From positions 21,431-28,097 of the forward strand of contig DMCS01000093.1 of assembly GCA_003445715.1 (NCBI GenBank): a DNA stretch of 6,667 nt. Direction: 5' to 3'. Positions 5,507-6,667 of this stretch are shown piece after piece; position 1 is the stretch's first letter; each line of letters begins with the position of its first letter. Source of the DNA: Candidatus Mesolinea sp. (lineage in GTDB: Bacteria > Chloroflexota > Anaerolineae > Anaerolineales > Anaerolineaceae). The notes beneath the pieces are model-generated. The model did no database searches. It was given only the letters and a program-made list of their open reading frames with translations, and was not told where the DNA came from. Position numbers and translations under genes: made by a program.

Positions 5507-5512
5507 TATAAT
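5507..5512 (+). promoter_or_regulatory. -10 box of the cation antiporter gene
   Basis: A perfect TATAAT lies 43 bases before the ATG at 5556, with no convincing -35 hexamer 17 bases upstream. A near direct repeat, CTATTCTA (5490-5497) and CTATTTTA (5501-5508), lies at and just above it with an 11-base period. The ribosome site AAGGA at 5542-5546 is nine bases from the ATG. Confidence 0.5.
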
Positions 5513-5555
5513 GAACTGCCTTGTATTTGTTATTGCTTATTAAGGATTATTACTG

Positions 5556-6581
5556 ATGGAAACTTGGCCAATTTTTAGTCTTTCGCTGCTTGGCATTGCC
5601 ATGATTGCCATTCTGGTCTTCGCGGCGAACCTCTCCGTGAAGAAGTTAGTGGGCATTGCGGCTTTTTTTAATCTCTCCAGCACCTTCATGGGGATGACGG
5701 TTGTCTCGTTAGCCACGTCCATCCCCGAAATCACTGCACACATAACCGCTTCGGTGAATATCTTAGGCGGCAGGCTGGATATGCAAACCGGCTCCGCGAT
5801 CGTCTTGGGCTCGAATATCGGTTCGGACGTGGTGCAGCAGACCTTCATCATGGGTTTGGTGGTGCTTTTATCGGGCACGCTATATTTCCGCCGATACTTT
5901 ATGTGGAAGAGTATGGTGCCGATGATTGCCTCAACCATCCTTTGCATCGGCTTGGGCTGGGATGGTATTTATTCCCGCTTGGATGGCGCAATCCTTTTTG
6001 GATCTTTTATCCTCTATAGCTTGTACCTCTATTTGGACGAGCGCAAGTTCTACAATGCAGAGGATAACGTGCATATGTCTGAGGAAATTTCAGAGAGCAT
6101 CCCCATCACGCAACGGCAAGTCTGGATTGATGCGGGCATCTCCGTACTTTTGCTGGCGGTGACCGTTTTGGCGGCTTCGCAAGTGCTCAGCATCACCGAA
6201 ATCATCGTGGATCGCACCCATGTGAGCGGCTCGCTATTAGGTGTGCTTACGCTAGGCATCGCTTCCGCCTTGCCTGAGCTGACCACAGCCCTGGCAGGTT
6301 TGCGCAACAAAGAAGCAGGCATCTCGTTAGGGACGTTAGTAGGCAGCAATATCACCAATCCTTTGGTGGGGATTGGCGGCGGTGCGCTCATCTCGACTTA
6401 TGCAGTTCCGATCCCTCTGATTAGGTGGGACCTGCCTTGGGAGGCTCTGACCGGCTTGATTTTGTGGGCGATTTTATGGTTGAATAAAGGCAAGCTTGGC
6501 CGTAAGGAAGCCATTTATCTGATGGCGATGTATTTCATTTTTGTGATCCTGCGCTCGTTTCTCTTCCCGGTCGATTTTTAG
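5556..6581 (+). CDS. Calcium/cation antiporter (CaCA superfamily, Na+/Ca2+ exchanger-like)
   Basis: This 341-residue membrane protein has about ten hydrophobic segments (near 6-24, 42-66, 80-108, 117-134, 143-160, 190-212, 226-248, 257-283, 296-310 and 317-337) split by a hydrophilic loop at 161-188. Each half carries one alpha-repeat of the Na_Ca_ex fold. The first has ATSIPE at 53-58 and GSNIGSD at 85-91; the second has ASALPE at 236-241 and GSNITN at 263-268. Glu58 and Glu241 match the paired ion-binding glutamates of the family, which exchange Ca2+ for Na+ or H+ across the cytoplasmic membrane. Several other site residues differ from consensus: Ser90 where Asn is common, and Ser237-Ala238 for Thr-Ser. 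Length is normal. A TATAAT promoter precedes it. The transported ion is not certain. Confidence 0.9.
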   Translation: METWPIFSLSLLGIAMIAILVFAANLSVKKLVGIAAFFNLSSTFMGMTVVSLATSIPEITAHITASVNILGGRLDMQTGSAIVLGSNIGSDVVQQTFIMGLVVLLSGTLYFRRYFMWKSMVPMIASTILCIGLGWDGIYSRLDGAILFGSFILYSLYLYLDERKFYNAEDNVHMSEEISESIPITQRQVWIDAGISVLLLAVTVLAASQVLSITEIIVDRTHVSGSLLGVLTLGIASALPELTTALAGLRNKEAGISLGTLVGSNITNPLVGIGGGALISTYAVPIPLIRWDLPWEALTGLILWAILWLNKGKLGRKEAIYLMAMYFIFVILRSFLFPVDF

Positions 6582-6583
6582 GG

Positions 6584-6667
6584 CTAAAACATAATCAAGT
6601 TTTCTTCCACTCGCGGGTAAAGCGCGTCGATTTCCTTTTGAACCTCAATCGTCTTGGCTAAGGCGGT
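6584..6667 (-). CDS. C-terminal end of an unidentified protein (partial)
   Basis: Reading leftwards from the window edge, an open frame of 27 codons ends in TAG at 6586-6584. The peptide contains AKTIEVQKEIDALYPRVEEN and ends LIMF. Its mix of charged and hydrophobic residues and lack of rare codons look like real coding sequence, probably a C-terminal helix. It converges on the antiporter gene with only two bases between the two stop codons, and no terminator is visible in between. I do not recognise the family. The short visible length keeps the call moderate. Confidence 0.6.
   Translation of the reverse strand, partial: TALAKTIEVQKEIDALYPRVEENLIMF

Noticed and set aside
5540..5947. A 135-codon minus-strand frame opposite the antiporter start
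   Set aside because: It covers the antiporter promoter and first alpha-repeat, and its Met/Thr/Ile-rich product has no recognisable features.

Overview
The window reads as a piece of a bacterial chromosome of middling GC content, with no sign of phage, transposon, CRISPR or RNA genes. Strong Shine-Dalgarno sites (AAGGAGG type), near-perfect TATAAT -10 boxes and a lipoprotein-anchored solute-binding protein fit a monoderm-type bacterium. The gene set and the cytidylate-kinase-like protein would suit Chloroflexota (Anaerolineae-like), but that is a weak inference because no phylogenetic marker is present.

Region 1-2388 (minus strand) is a polar amino acid ABC uptake operon. In transcription order it encodes a lipoprotein solute-binding protein, a HisM/GlnP-type permease, a GlnQ/HisP-type ATPase and the first 25 codons of a second permease, cut by the window edge. 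The two permeases imply a heteromeric membrane domain. A TATAAT promoter lies before the binding-protein gene. A long hairpin sits between the binding-protein and permease genes, and the permeases use TTG and GTG starts; together these could keep the binding protein in excess over the membrane parts.

Region 2389-3418 holds a small acidic protein of unknown function (minus strand) divergent from a two-helix membrane protein with a Pro/Glu/Ala/Thr-rich tail (plus strand). A stem-loop followed by a short T tract ends the latter.

Region 3419-5434 (plus strand) carries a HI0933/YhiN-family FAD-dependent oxidoreductase, probably translated from a leaderless mRNA because a TATAAT box ends six bases before its ATG. 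It is followed by a cytidylate-kinase-like protein with an eroded P-loop. Each appears to have its own promoter.

Region 5435-6667 carries a ten-helix calcium/cation antiporter with two alpha-repeats and several non-consensus ion-site residues. The C-terminal end of an unidentified minus-strand gene meets it tail to tail, two bases apart.

No clearly new multi-gene system is visible. The most interesting points are the intercistronic hairpin, the leaderless start, the degenerate P-loop and the altered antiporter site.
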